Shown: positions 1-9,331, counted from the first letter of the stretch. The stretch: 64,000 nt of DNA from JAPLUA01 sp964625855 (GCA_964625855.1 CAZVFC010000013.1:131110-195109); one strand, 5' to 3'. A program made the numbers and translations. The notes: generated by a model not told the origin, from the sequence alone.

Positions 1-2
1 TG

Positions 3-368
3 CCCCTCGAAGCGCGTGGGGTCATCTCGGCAAAACGGCAGCCTGCTGCGCGTGTGCTGTCGGCGCAGTTCAGCAATCAAGAAATCGTCCTTCGGACGGA
101 TGCCCCCGCTCCGAGCCTGGTGGTCATCGCCCAAAGCCATTATCCGGCCTGGAGAGCCTACCTGGATGGTCGGCCAGCAAGAATCTGGCGCGCGAATTAT
201 GCCTTCCAGGCGGTCGAGGTGCCGGCAGGAAAACACCAGGTTCAGTTGCGTTATGAAGACAACATGCTGCGGGCCGGGACCGGCCTTTCCGTTCTCGGTT
301 TGTTGGCCTGCGCCGGTTTCTGGCTGAATAACCATTTCCGGTCGAAGAACGTCTCTGAACAAGAATAG
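3..368 (+). CDS. C-terminal part of a YfhO-like membrane protein (5' truncated by window edge)
   Basis: The frame is open from the left window edge to the TAG at 366-368, so only the last ~120 residues are visible. They contain the motif VVIAQSHYPAWRAYLDG, a small beta-rich stretch ending in YEDN, and a final membrane segment (GLSVLGLLACAGFWL). The C-terminus of the next gene has the same order (VVIAQSFFHNWRARVDG, YEDR, then a hydrophobic helix), so the two are tandem paralogues. By that comparison this is the end of a large polytopic YfhO-family membrane protein, a family linked to lipid or teichoic-acid glycosylation in Firmicutes. The substrate here is unknown. Confidence 0.7.
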   Translation, partial: PLEARGVISAKRQPAARVLSAQFSNQEIVLRTDAPAPSLVVIAQSHYPAWRAYLDGRPARIWRANYAFQAVEVPAGKHQVQLRYEDNMLRAGTGLSVLGLLACAGFWLNNHFRSKNVSEQE

Positions 369-433
369 AACTCCTTCTGGTCCCTTACGCTTCGGGCTTG
401 GATTCGGCCGGGCACGTGACACACTCCCGAGGC

Positions 434-2722
434 ATGTTTGGTCACAGATCCGAGCCTGCCGCGCGGCAGGCCGCCGACGACTGGTTCACGCCCGGACGCT
501 TCGCAGCGTTGCTCGCCGCCTTGATCTGCGCGTCCTATCCCGAGGTTTTGATCGGCCAGGCTACCTTCTTCCATCGCGATTTCGCCGTGTTTGGCTACCC
601 CCTCGCTTACTATCATCGCGAGAGCTTTTGGCAGGGGGCATTTCCGCTTTGGACCCCGTTGAACTACTGCGGCCTGCCGTTTCTGGCCCAATGGAATACT
701 CTCTGTCTGTATCCCCTGTCGCTGCTGTACCTGCTGTTCCCTTTGTCCTGGTCACTGGGCGTGTTCTGCCTCCTCCACCTCTTTCTGGCAGGGATGGGAA
801 TCTACTTCCTTGCGTATCGGTGGACGGAGAACCGATTCGCGGCGGCAGTTGCGGGTCTGGTGTATCCCTTCAACGCCCTGTTGCTCAACTGCCTGATGTG
901 GCCAAACAACATCGCCGCACTGGGCTGGCTGCCGTGGGTCGTGCTGGCCGCCGAACGCGGCTGGCGCGAGGGAGGGCGTTTCATCCTGCTGGCTGCCCTG
1001 GCGGGGGCAATGCAGATGTTGTCCGGCGCGCCGGAGGTAATCTGGCTCACGTGGGTCTTGCTGGCCGCCTTGCTCGCCGGAGAACTTGCTTCGACGCCCG
1101 GTAAGCGGTGGCGCATGTCCGCGCGCTTTGTGGTGCTAGGCCTCTGGGTGGCTGGACTCGCGGCGGCGCAACTGATTCCTTTTCTGGACCTGCTGGCCCA
1201 TTCGCAGCGTGGCGAAGCGTTTGCGGACTCTAGTTGGTCCATGCCGGCCTGGGGCTGGGCCAATCTCCTGGTGCCGCTGTATCGCAGCCTTCCCGCCCCG
1301 CATGGACCCTATGCACAGCCGGGGCAGTTTTGGATACCCTCGTATTACCTGGGCGTAGGGGTGTTTGCGCTAGCGCTGCTGGCGGTCGGGCTGGTGCGTC
1401 GCCGCCGCGTGTGGCTGCTGGGCGCGCTCACGGCACTTTGCCTGCTCCTGGCCCTCGGCGAGCATGGGCTGGTGTATTCTGCGCTCAAGAGTGTTTTGCC
1501 CGGCCTGGGTTTCATGCGGTACCCGATCAAGTTTGTGATCCTGCCTGCGGTTCTCGTCCCCCTGTTGGCTGCGATTTTCGTCGCGCGCTGCCTCGCGGTT
1601 CCGCAGTCCGATTGGCGGCGGCGAAGGAGCTTCGTCTTCGCATTGGGTGCTGTGTTGGTGGCGGCCATTGCCGCGTTGGTATGGTTCGCCTATCAGCACC
1701 CCCTGCGAGGCACCTCCGCCCAAGTTGCCGCCCAAAGCGGCGCCAGTCGCGTGGTGTTCCTTATCGCCATCCTGACGGGGGTCGTCGCATTGTGTGAAAT
1801 CAGGCGACCGTCCTGGCAGAAGCTCGTGCGGTTTGGTCTGCTCCTGTTGTTCTGGCTCGACGCGATGACCGTCGGGCCGCGGCCAAACCCTACCACCCCG
1901 CGCTGGGTCTATGAGCCGAACCTCGCGCGCCAGGAATTGCACCTGGCCCCGCCTCCGCGGATGGGAGAATCGCGGGTCATGCTGCAGGCCGAGGCCGAGA
2001 GCAACCTCCACATCATCACTATGACCAACGCCGCGGACCACGTCCTCTACAGCCGCTTGGCTCTCTTTGCCAATGCCAATCTTCTGGACGAGATACCCAA
2101 GGTGGTCGGCATGTATTCGCTATATCTGAAGGAAACGGAGGATGTCCTCTTCACCTTGCTGGGTACCCCCCAGCCGCCGCCTGGGCTGGCCGATTTGCTA
2201 GCCATTTCGCACTTGAACGCGCCCGGCAAAGTCACCAAGTGGGAGTTCCGGCCGACCTATTTGCGCTGGGTCACCGCCGGCCAACAACCCCGGTTTGCCG
2301 ACGCCGCTGACACACTGTCAGCACTCGCCGCTCCCGAATTCGACCCGCGCCAGACGGTCTTCCTGCCCCCGGAGGCCCGCGGGCAAGTCACCGTCTCGAA
2401 CGCCTCGCCCGCGAAGGTTTCTGTTCGCCAGTTTTCCGCGCACAAGGTCCAACTTGAAGTCGAGGCATCCGAGCCTGCGATGGTTGTCATCGCCCAATCC
2501 TTTTTCCACAACTGGCGCGCCCGCGTAGATGGCCAGCCGGCGCGGCTCTGGCGGGCCAACCACGCCTTTCAGGCTCTCGAAGTCCCCGCCGGCGCGAGCC
2601 GCGTGACCTTGACTTACGAAGACCGGACCTTCTACTGCGGAGGGCTGATCTCGTTGCTGTCTGTGGGTGTCTGGGTGGCACTTTGGCTCCGAACGCGAAA
2701 GCAGCCAATAGTCCGCGCGTAA
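434..2722 (+). CDS. YfhO-family polytopic membrane protein
   Basis: The protein is about 762 aa from the ATG at 434; a TTG at 398 in the same frame would add 12 residues and neither start has a convincing ribosome binding site. A long N-terminal half has a dozen or so hydrophobic segments with a conserved-looking early loop (FHRDFAVFGYPLAYYHRESF) typical of YfhO/GT-C-like glycosyltransferase folds, where acidic residues in the first loop matter. The C-terminal ~250 residues are soluble, ending in VVIAQSFFHNWRARVDG and one last membrane helix. It is a paralogue of the gene cut by the left window edge and follows it by 65 bases. It probably transfers a sugar from a lipid carrier; this is family-level inference. 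Confidence 0.75.
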   Translation: MFGHRSEPAARQAADDWFTPGRFAALLAALICASYPEVLIGQATFFHRDFAVFGYPLAYYHRESFWQGAFPLWTPLNYCGLPFLAQWNTLCLYPLSLLYLLFPLSWSLGVFCLLHLFLAGMGIYFLAYRWTENRFAAAVAGLVYPFNALLLNCLMWPNNIAALGWLPWVVLAAERGWREGGRFILLAALAGAMQMLSGAPEVIWLTWVLLAALLAGELASTPGKRWRMSARFVVLGLWVAGLAAAQLIPFLDLLAHSQRGEAFADSSWSMPAWGWANLLVPLYRSLPAPHGPYAQPGQFWIPSYYLGVGVFALALLAVGLVRRRRVWLLGALTALCLLLALGEHGLVYSALKSVLPGLGFMRYPIKFVILPAVLVPLLAAIFVARCLAVPQSDWRRRRSFVFALGAVLVAAIAALVWFAYQHPLRGTSAQVAAQSGASRVVFLIAILTGVVALCEIRRPSWQKLVRFGLLLLFWLDAMTVGPRPNPTTPRWVYEPNLARQELHLAPPPRMGESRVMLQAEAESNLHIITMTNAADHVLYSRLALFANANLLDEIPKVVGMYSLYLKETEDVLFTLLGTPQPPPGLADLLAISHLNAPGKVTKWEFRPTYLRWVTAGQQPRFADAADTLSALAAPEFDPRQTVFLPPEARGQVTVSNASPAKVSVRQFSAHKVQLEVEASEPAMVVIAQSFFHNWRARVDGQPARLWRANHAFQALEVPAGASRVTLTYEDRTFYCGGLISLLSVGVWVALWLRTRKQPIVRA

Positions 2723-2847
2723 ACCAACCCACGTTGACCACGCGGTAATTATAGGACGCACTGCGGATCTGCGGATCGGCCCACAAGCCCGTAAAGTCGC
2801 GATAGGTTCCGAATCTAGCTACAGCCTCGTATCCTCCAGCTCGTGGA

Positions 2848-3219
2848 CTACCGTCCTAAAGGCGGCGGCACATTCTCGGGTGAAGCATCCCTGCCAGAGC
2901 GAAGGATTTGGAGGCTGGTAACCAGTGACCAGAGCCATGCTGCCACGAAGGTCAGAGCCCCTGCCCCGCCGAGCCAGCCGGTCGGCTTCGGCTCGGTGTC
3001 GCTGACGATTCGGTTGTAGAAGTTGATGGTCGTCAATGCGAACCAGCCGACCACCATCACGAACCCGGCGACCGCCAGGAGCAGTTGGCCGATGCCCGCG
3101 ATCCACCGCCGGGCCATGAGGGAGCCCAGGCCGGGGGTGGCCAGTTGGTTGATCAGGGCACAGTTGCGCGCGGTGGCGCGGCTAAGCGGTTTGGCGGCCG
3201 AAGATCGCTTCATAAGCAT
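2848..3219 (-). CDS. Small membrane protein beside GYF_2 genes
   Basis: A 123-aa protein with two clear hydrophobic segments (IGQLLLAVAGFVMVVGWFAL and LTFVAAWLWSLVTSLQ) preceded by NQLATPGLGSLMARRW, which looks like a conserved amphipathic lead-in. Its start overlaps the end of the upstream GYF_2 gene by about 38 bases; ATG at 3213 is an alternative that leaves nearly the same overlap, and ATG 3117 would remove the lead-in. The overlap implies co-transcription and perhaps coupling with the GYF_2 proteins. No function can be assigned. Confidence 0.6.
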   Translation of the reverse strand: MLMKRSSAAKPLSRATARNCALINQLATPGLGSLMARRWIAGIGQLLLAVAGFVMVVGWFALTTINFYNRIVSDTEPKPTGWLGGAGALTFVAAWLWSLVTSLQILRSGRDASPENVPPPLGR

Positions 3220-4093
3220 ACATCCGGGCCATCCAGGAAATGGCAGAGGTCACGATAATGCCGACGCAGCAGGCGATCAGCCCGCAACTGGCGATCAGGC
3301 TGATGACGAGCACAAAGGCAAATACGAGAAACCAGTGCTTCGAGACCGCCTTCCGGCTGAGCTCCATTGCCTCCCAGAAACTCATCCTCCGATCAATGAC
3401 CAGCGGGACGGCGAAAGCCCAGGAGAAACTCAGGTAGATGCCGGGCAGGACACAGAAACAAAGGCCGAGCAGGGTCAGCACGCTGGTAACAAGGCCAAGC
3501 ACCGCCAATTGGCCAATCGCGGGGCCGAAACCGGAGAAAGCGGCGCCAATGCCGACGTTCTCGCCGCGGATGAGCTTCAGGTAGTAATTATATATCCCCG
3601 CCATTAAGATGGTGTAGACCGGGGTCCCAAGGATAGAGACTCCGCAAACGAGGAGAATGGCTCCAACCGAAACCCGCTGGTGGCGAAACATGTCCTCAAG
3701 CGCGGGGCGGGTGAGCAAACCAAGCAGTTGGTTGATGCCGACCACCACCACCAGCACCAGGCACGCCGCGCCCACGGTCGGCCCGAAGCGCTGCTTCACC
3801 AGTTCCCAGCCCCGAGTGATGCAGTCACCAATATCCAGAGTGTAATCGCGGGCCAGGATTTCATCCACTGACACCCGCCCCGTCACGCCGGGGGCGCAGC
3901 CCGGGGGCGGGGCGGAAGGCGGGTTGACGAGGTCAGCGAACTCCGGGAACGCGGACAGCGGCTTCCACTCGGTCGCCCCTTCGGCGAATACCCGGGTTTG
4001 CGCATTGGCCCGCCCCTCGGCAATCCATCGGCGCAACTCCTCCTCGGCGACCGGCCCGTATTGCTTCTGGTCTCCGCCGATTATGGTGTACAT
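3182..4093 (-). CDS. GYF_2 domain membrane protein
   Basis: The 303-aa protein starts at MYTIIGGDQ (ATG at 4093), which matches the start of the two related genes in this cluster. Residues ~1-50 form a GYF_2 domain (YGPV, then LRRWIAEGRANAQT and TEWKPL), a fold known for binding proline-rich peptides. A proline-rich linker follows, then a domain with about five to six membrane helices (from ~105 on), containing CVLPGIYLSFSWAFAVPLV, typical of DUF975-like or glycerophosphoryl-diester-phosphodiesterase-like membrane regions. It lies 11 bases after the next GYF_2 gene on the same strand. Cell envelope role is likely; partner unknown. Confidence 0.75.
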   Translation of the reverse strand: MYTIIGGDQKQYGPVAEEELRRWIAEGRANAQTRVFAEGATEWKPLSAFPEFADLVNPPSAPPPGCAPGVTGRVSVDEILARDYTLDIGDCITRGWELVKQRFGPTVGAACLVLVVVVGINQLLGLLTRPALEDMFRHQRVSVGAILLVCGVSILGTPVYTILMAGIYNYYLKLIRGENVGIGAAFSGFGPAIGQLAVLGLVTSVLTLLGLCFCVLPGIYLSFSWAFAVPLVIDRRMSFWEAMELSRKAVSKHWFLVFAFVLVISLIASCGLIACCVGIIVTSAISWMARMYAYEAIFGRQTA

Positions 4094-4104
4094 AACCGCC
4101 GGGC

Positions 4105-4701
4105 TCAATGGAACGCGCTCTTGACTTCGGGCTTCAACAGGACCACCAGGGCCCAGATGCCAATCGGCAGGCCAAGCAGGCAGCAGGGCGAAAAGCAAGG
4201 GACCATGGCAATGATCGTGGCCGCCATCGCCAGGCCGTAGCTCTCGAGCTTCTTCATCTTCGTGGCACCGAGAAAGATCAGGCCGCTTACCAGGATGCCG
4301 ATGATGCTGGATACCACACCGATTGTGCCGGAGAACATGTTGGCCCAAGCCTCCTGTGGCACCCGGCTGCCGGCCATGAATGAAGCCCCGGCCAGATTCA
4401 TGATCAGCGCCGCGATCTGTGCCAGCCCACCCAGCACGGCCACCACGATCAAACCGATCGCCGGTCCATTCACCTGCTCGGCGGCGGCCGGGGTTGCGGT
4501 CGGAAAGGCGGGCATGGCCGGCGTCGCCGCCGGAGCCGCCGCCGCGAATTCCGGCAGCTCGCTCACGCTCCGCCATTCTGCTGCGCCTTCAGGCAGCACC
4601 CGCGTCTGCAAGTTGGCGCGCCCTTCGGCGATCCACTGACGCAATTGGTCCGCTGTGATGGGGCCGTATTCTTTGCCGTCCGCTCCGATGATCTTATACA
4701 T
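4105..4701 (-). CDS. GYF_2 domain membrane protein
   Basis: A 198-aa protein with an N-terminal GYF_2 domain (MYKIIGADGKEYGPI, LRQWIAEGRANLQT), an alanine/proline-rich linker, and a C-terminal region of about four membrane helices (AIGLIVVAVLGGLAQIAALI; ...; CCLLGLPIGIWALVVLL). The layout is the GYF plus DUF4190-like arrangement common in Verrucomicrobia and Planctomycetes. It is the first gene of a close-packed minus-strand run (next gene 11 bases downstream). A perfect 12-bp palindrome sits directly before its start codon. Confidence 0.75.
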   Translation of the reverse strand: MYKIIGADGKEYGPITADQLRQWIAEGRANLQTRVLPEGAAEWRSVSELPEFAAAAPAATPAMPAFPTATPAAAEQVNGPAIGLIVVAVLGGLAQIAALIMNLAGASFMAGSRVPQEAWANMFSGTIGVVSSIIGILVSGLIFLGATKMKKLESYGLAMAATIIAMVPCFSPCCLLGLPIGIWALVVLLKPEVKSAFH

Positions 4702-4713
4702 AGGTAATTACCT
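4702..4713. promoter_or_regulatory. Perfect palindrome next to GYF_2 start
   Basis: The 12-bp palindrome AGGTAATTACCT directly abuts the ATG of the minus-strand GYF_2 gene and overlaps where its ribosome binding site should be (AAAGG lies at its outer edge). It could be an operator or simply chance; only the symmetry is seen. Confidence 0.25.
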
Positions 4714-4782
4714 TTCTTTGATGTTGGTTGAGTCCGGTTGTATGTAATTTGGTCTGTGCGCGCAAGCCTCGCTTTAATCCGC

Positions 4783-5205
4783 TCATGGCGGCAGCATGGC
4801 AAAGGGCAGCCCCGGCACGTTCCGCAGAAGGGTGAAGGCGGCGAGCGCCACCAGTAACCCCCACAGCCATGTCGGGCGGAAGCCCGGCCCCGCCGACTGG
4901 TTGTTCAACCTTCGCAGCGCCCACCGGACTCCGAACCAGCACAACAGCGGCAGGGAGACAACCAGCAATGGGTTGAATTGAAACGCCGTGGCCAGGTGAC
5001 CGTGCAGGAGCTGGTGCAGCGCACGCAAAGCGCCGCAGCCGGCGCAAAGCAGGCCGGTGGTTTGGTGAAAGAAGCACGGCGGATAGAAGTGATATCGCCG
5101 GGGGTCGAAGCAGAACAGCACGACCGCCGCTGCCGCGACGGGCAGCAGCACCGCGCCCAGCGCCACCAGGGGCGTCGCGCGAGACCGTTTGACAGGCTCA
5201 GCCAT
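4783..5205 (-). CDS. DUF2752 membrane protein
   Basis: A 140-aa protein with three hydrophobic segments. The sequence FDPRRYHFYPPCFFHQTTG followed by CAGCGALRALHQLLHGH and AFQFNPL is the hallmark of DUF2752, a small membrane family with a conserved C-x-G-C-G and a following R/H-rich helix; its biochemical role is unknown. It lies between the GYF_2 genes and the GYF-TM2 gene on the same strand, which suggests one functional group of envelope proteins. Confidence 0.8.
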   Translation of the reverse strand: MAEPVKRSRATPLVALGAVLLPVAAAAVVLFCFDPRRYHFYPPCFFHQTTGLLCAGCGALRALHQLLHGHLATAFQFNPLLVVSLPLLCWFGVRWALRRLNNQSAGPGFRPTWLWGLLVALAAFTLLRNVPGLPFAMLPP

Positions 5206-5242
5206 GCCGCAGCATGCTTCGGGTATTCACCGGCCAGGCAAT

Positions 5243-5719
5243 CTAGAACCACTCCTTCTGCCCGTCCACGTAAATCCGCACGAATTCGTCATCCGACTTG
5301 CACAGGTAGAGGATGCCTTCGATCAGTCCGATGAGGCCCATGACCCAGCCCCCAATGCCGCAGGTCAGCACCGTCACCAGCAACATAATCAGCCCCGGGC
5401 CGGTGTAGCCGAGGATGAATTTATGGATGCCCAGCCAGCCCAGGAGGATGCCGCAGATGCCGGCGGGTACCTTGTTTGACGCCCGAGGGTTGCTCGCGGA
5501 AGGCAGTGTCGTGAGCGTCGGCGGAGCCGCCGTGGGCGCAGGTCCAGGTTTCAAATCGGGCGCGAATTCCGCGAACGAACTCAGCGGCCGCCACTCGGTA
5601 GCGCCTTCAGCATTAGCCAGGGTTTGCGCATTTGCGCGGTTCTCGGCAATCCAGGCCCGCAGTTGCTCCGCCGTCACCGGGCCGTATTGCTGACCGTCCT
5701 TTCCAATGATGCGATACAT
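5243..5719 (-). CDS. GYF_2 and TM2 domain protein
   Basis: A 158-aa protein: residues 1-50 are a GYF_2 domain (MYRIIGKDGQQYGPV, LRAWIAENRANAQT, TEWRPL), then a proline-rich linker, then a TM2 domain from about residue 85 with two membrane helices (PAGICGILLGWLGIHKFILG and IMLLVTVLTCGIGGWVMGLI) joined by the usual short turn, ending with a D-rich tail (KSDDEF). TM2 proteins are small membrane proteins of unknown mechanism. It is upstream of the DUF2752 gene, same strand, 37 bases apart. Confidence 0.85.
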   Translation of the reverse strand: MYRIIGKDGQQYGPVTAEQLRAWIAENRANAQTLANAEGATEWRPLSSFAEFAPDLKPGPAPTAAPPTLTTLPSASNPRASNKVPAGICGILLGWLGIHKFILGYTGPGLIMLLVTVLTCGIGGWVMGLIGLIEGILYLCKSDDEFVRIYVDGQKEWF

Positions 5720-6004
5720 ACAGCGTTTCTACCCTCGCCTGCACCATTCGCCAAGTGTAAAAAGGCGCGCCGTTTGTAATGGGCCGTGCCGCGTCAGACC
5801 CGCCGCCGGGTTCTCCCTGTAGTCCTACGGTATTATTCCTGCATGATTCTTGTTGTCTTGGTGCTTTCCCCTGACCAACGCAGCCATTTCCTGGCTGTGC
5901 GCGTGGCCTCAGTATGAAGATGCGCCCGGAATCTCGCCCCTTCACGTTTTAGTGCTGACGCCCCGCCTGAAGGCTGATATGGAATCCACGCATCAACCGA
6001 ACCT

Positions 6005-7279
6005 ATGACCCAACGACGCTGGCTACGCATTATCCCCGTTGCGCTGGTCATGTACACCATCTCGTATGTGGACCGGACGAACGTCTCCCTGGCACTCGAC
6101 CCCACCATCTCGTCCATGATGAAGGACCTGCTGATGGACGATCGCATGAAAGGGGAGGCGGCCGGCATCTTCTTCTTCGGCTACCTTCTGCTCCAGATCC
6201 CAGGCGGCTACTGGGCTACGAAATGGAGCGCCCGCAAGATCATCAGTCTGTTCCTGATTTCCTGGGGCATCTGCGCCGTCGGGTGCGGCCTGGCGCAAAC
6301 CTTCAGGCAATTCGAGGTGATGCGTTTCCTGTTGGGCGTTGCTGAAAGCGGCGTGTTTCCAGCCACGATGGTGCTGCTGGCCAATTGGTTTCCGCGGGCC
6401 GAGCGCGCTCGCGCCAACGCCTATTGGAACCTTTGCCAGCCGCTGGCCGTTGCGGGGACCGCACCCATTACCGGCTGGCTGCTGGGGGCGTATGGCTGGC
6501 AGCAGATGCTGATCATGGAAGGAATGCTGCCTTTCCTCTGGCTGCCCGTCTGGTGGTTCTGCATCCGCGATCATCCACGGGAGGCGAAGTGGATTTCTGC
6601 CGAAGAACGGACCTGGCTCGAAAGCACCTTGCAGCGGGAGGCGGCCGAACTGGAGCCGCCACAGCCCGTTTCCTGGTGGGCGCGGTTTCGCGATCGCACC
6701 GTGTTGGTTCTGATCGCCATGTATTTCCTGCAGAACTGCGCCGCCTATGGCTGTATGACCTTCTTTACCACCAGCCTAAAGGACAGAGGATTCACGGGAT
6801 TGGAGTATGGGATTCTATTTGGCATCCCCTACGCCGTCACCGCCGTTATCATGGTGCTCAACTCCCGGCACTCGGATAAGACCCGCGAGCGGCGCGGGCA
6901 CGTGGCCGCCGTCTATGTCCTGAGCGGCCTCAGCCTCATCCTCAGCGTGGGGCTCAAAGAGCACTTCTGGCTCTCCTACGCATTGATGTGCCTGGCCATA
7001 CCGGGTCCGTTCGCGGCCCTGGGGCCGTTCTGGTCCATTCCTAGCGAGACTCTGCCTCGGGGCGCCGTGGGTGTGGTGGTCGGCTTGGTCAATGCCTTCG
7101 GCAACCTGGGTGGATTCGCCGGACCGTATATCGCGGGGTGGCTCAAGCACGAATACCAAAGCTTGACGGTTGCTTTCGACGCTCTGGGTGCGGGACTGCT
7201 GATCGGCGCCGCGCTGGCCTTCCTGCTCCCGAAAGCGGCTCATCCACTCGCGAGTGCTGCGGCGCTCAAAGCGCGTTGA
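6005..7279 (+). CDS. MFS transporter, ACS-type (sugar acid or related anion)
   Basis: The 424-aa protein has 12 predicted membrane segments. The start MTQRRWLRIIPVALVMYTIS followed by YVDRTNVSLA is the signature of the anion:cation symporter branch of the major facilitator superfamily (first helix motif Y-x-D-R-x-N). GYLLLQIPGGYWATKWSARK carries the loop 2-3 motif. Members take up sugar acids such as hexuronates, galactonate or glucarate. It is followed by a zinc dehydrogenase and an SDR related to gluconate dehydrogenases, so uptake of a sugar acid or oxidisable sugar fits. The exact substrate cannot be read from sequence. Confidence 0.85.
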   Translation: MTQRRWLRIIPVALVMYTISYVDRTNVSLALDPTISSMMKDLLMDDRMKGEAAGIFFFGYLLLQIPGGYWATKWSARKIISLFLISWGICAVGCGLAQTFRQFEVMRFLLGVAESGVFPATMVLLANWFPRAERARANAYWNLCQPLAVAGTAPITGWLLGAYGWQQMLIMEGMLPFLWLPVWWFCIRDHPREAKWISAEERTWLESTLQREAAELEPPQPVSWWARFRDRTVLVLIAMYFLQNCAAYGCMTFFTTSLKDRGFTGLEYGILFGIPYAVTAVIMVLNSRHSDKTRERRGHVAAVYVLSGLSLILSVGLKEHFWLSYALMCLAIPGPFAALGPFWSIPSETLPRGAVGVVVGLVNAFGNLGGFAGPYIAGWLKHEYQSLTVAFDALGAGLLIGAALAFLLPKAAHPLASAAALKAR

Positions 7280-7339
7280 GCCTCCTGCTTGACCGAACCG
7301 CCTCGATGCTCCTTACTGGTCAATCATGAGCGTGAAACG

Positions 7340-8371
7340 ATGAAGGCCCTGGTTCTTAAAGCCTACAAGCAGTTCGCGTGCGAAGAGGTGCCAACCCCGG
7401 AGCCCGGCCCGGAAGAGGTCCTCGTCGCCGTCAAAGCCTGCGGAATTTGCGGCAGCGACGTGCATGGGATGGACGGCAGCACGGGCCGCCGTCGCCCGCC
7501 CATCATCATGGGCCACGAGGCGGCGGGCGTCATCTCCCGGGTCGGCAGCCACGTGACCGGCTGGGCGGCGGGCGATCGGGTCACATTCGACTCGACCATC
7601 TATTGCGGCCAGTGTGAGTTCTGCCGGCGCGGCTTGATCAACCTTTGCAATAACCGGCGAGTCCTGGGAGTCTCCTGCGAAGACTACCGGCAGAACGGCG
7701 CCTTTGCTGAATTTGTAGCCGTGCCGCAGCATATTCTTTATCGGCTGCCGGATGCGCTGACCTGCGAGCACGCCGCACTGGCTGAGCCATTCACCATCGC
7801 CTTGCACGCCGTTCGCCGCGCGCCGCCGACCTTGAACGATGCCGTCGTGGTGGTCGGCGCGGGGATGATCGGCCTGGCGCTGGTGCAAGCGCTAAGCCAG
7901 GCCGGCTGCGGGCGCCTCATCGTGGTGGACATCGCGGGCGAAAGGCTGGCCCTGGCGGCAAAGCTCGGCGCGACGAACACGATTAATTCCGCGGCCGAAG
8001 ATGTCCCCGGGGCGATACTGCGCCTCACGCAAGGGCTGGGCGCTGACCTTGCCTTCGAGGCGGTGGGCGTGCCCGCGACGGTGGACCTGGTGCTGCGTTG
8101 CGTGCGCAAGGGCGGCTCGGTGATCTTGGTTGGCAACGTGACGCCGAAGGTCGAGTTCCCGCTGCAAACGGACGTCACACGCGAGTTGACCCTCTACGGC
8201 TCGTGCGCCTCTCAAGGAGAGTATCCGGCCTGCCTGGCGATGCTCGAGCGTGGCGCGCTGCAAGCCGCGCCCCTCATCAGTGCCGTCGCACCCCTGGAGG
8301 AAGGCGCAGCCTGGTTCGACCGCCTCTATCGTAAGGAAACCGGCTTGCTCAAGGTCGTGCTCACGCCGTGA
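7340..8371 (+). CDS. Zinc-dependent alcohol/polyol dehydrogenase (MDR family)
   Basis: The 343-aa protein starts at ATG 7340 (MKALVLKAYKQF); the frame is open 51 bases further upstream but the added residues do not fit the family. The catalytic zinc site is visible as CGICGSDVHG and GHEAAG (E/H), the structural zinc site as C-x2-C-x2-C-x7-C in YCGQCEFCRRGLINLC, and the NAD(P)-binding motif as VVVGAGMIGLALVQAL. The architecture is that of sorbitol, L-idonate or galactitol-1-phosphate dehydrogenases. It sits between the MFS transporter and an SDR, implying that the imported sugar or sugar acid is oxidised by this pair. Confidence 0.88.
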   Translation: MKALVLKAYKQFACEEVPTPEPGPEEVLVAVKACGICGSDVHGMDGSTGRRRPPIIMGHEAAGVISRVGSHVTGWAAGDRVTFDSTIYCGQCEFCRRGLINLCNNRRVLGVSCEDYRQNGAFAEFVAVPQHILYRLPDALTCEHAALAEPFTIALHAVRRAPPTLNDAVVVVGAGMIGLALVQALSQAGCGRLIVVDIAGERLALAAKLGATNTINSAAEDVPGAILRLTQGLGADLAFEAVGVPATVDLVLRCVRKGGSVILVGNVTPKVEFPLQTDVTRELTLYGSCASQGEYPACLAMLERGALQAAPLISAVAPLEEGAAWFDRLYRKETGLLKVVLTP

Positions 8372-8410
8372 AACGTGAAACGTGATGCGTGAAGGGAAGC
8401 GAGAACGTGG

Positions 8411-9211
8411 ATGAATATGAACGAGAACCTCTTTGATCTAACCGGCAAAGTCGCCATTGTCACCGGCACCAGCCGCGGACTTGGCCAATATTTCGGGCGG
8501 GCCTTGGCCCGTGCCGGTGCTGACCTTGTCATCACCAGTCGCAACCCGGCAACGCTGTCCCCGTTCCAGGCTGAAGTTGAGGCGCTTGGCCGACGGGCGT
8601 TGCCGCTGGCACTCGATGTGCGCAGTTCCGACAGCATCCAGGCCTTTGTCGAGGCCGCCGTCGCGCACTACGGGAAGATAGACATCCTGGTCAATAACGC
8701 CGGCTGCAATGTCCGCAAACCTGCGCTCGAGGTCGCCTGGGATGATTGGAACCTCGTTCTGGAAACCAACCTCCGCGGGACCTTCTTCGTTTCACAAGCC
8801 GTGGCGCGCCACATGATTCCCCGGAAATACGGTCGCATCATCAACATCGGCTCCGTCACCTGTGTCGCCGGCTACGCCGGCCTCGGACCCTACGGCGCCA
8901 GCCGCGGCGGGGTCAAACAACTCACCATGAGCCTCGCCGACGATTGGGGCATTCACGGCATCACCGTGAATTGTCTAGCCCCCGGCTGGTTCAAGACCCA
9001 ACAAAACGCCGTCATGTACGAGAACCGGGAATGGGTCGAATACCTCTGCGATCGGATCCCACTCAAGCGCCCCGGCCAGCCGCAGGACTTGGACGGCGCG
9101 GTGGTGTTTCTGGCCTCCGACGCCAGCGCCTACGTAACCGGCCAGACCCTCCTCGTGGATGGCGGCATCTCGACCGGCGCTACCCGCGCCTTGCCGAAAA
9201 AGGGCCGGTGA
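8411..9211 (+). CDS. SDR oxidoreductase, gluconate 5-dehydrogenase-like
   Basis: The 266-aa protein is a classical short-chain dehydrogenase: cofactor motif TGTSRGLGQYFG (residues ~19-30), NNAG near residue 96, catalytic Ser in NIGSVT, and Y-x3-K replaced by Y-G-A-S-R (YGASRGGVKQL), so the usual catalytic lysine position holds arginine. The rest (VNCLAPGWFKT, ASDASAYVTGQTLLVDGG) matches gluconate 5-dehydrogenase and 2-deoxy-D-gluconate 3-dehydrogenase relatives. It follows the zinc dehydrogenase by 39 bases and probably belongs to the same sugar-acid operon. The Lys-to-Arg change is unusual and should be kept in mind before assuming activity. Confidence 0.85.
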   Translation: MNMNENLFDLTGKVAIVTGTSRGLGQYFGRALARAGADLVITSRNPATLSPFQAEVEALGRRALPLALDVRSSDSIQAFVEAAVAHYGKIDILVNNAGCNVRKPALEVAWDDWNLVLETNLRGTFFVSQAVARHMIPRKYGRIINIGSVTCVAGYAGLGPYGASRGGVKQLTMSLADDWGIHGITVNCLAPGWFKTQQNAVMYENREWVEYLCDRIPLKRPGQPQDLDGAVVFLASDASAYVTGQTLLVDGGISTGATRALPKKGR

Positions 9212-9331
9212 GACGGTCAAAGGTGGCACATGCTTCGCCGGCTGAACCCTCTGGATGGCGGCACCCATTTGGCTTCTTAGGAGCGTGCGGATGCGCGTAT
9301 ATGCAGAAGCCATGAGCGACCAACAATCACC

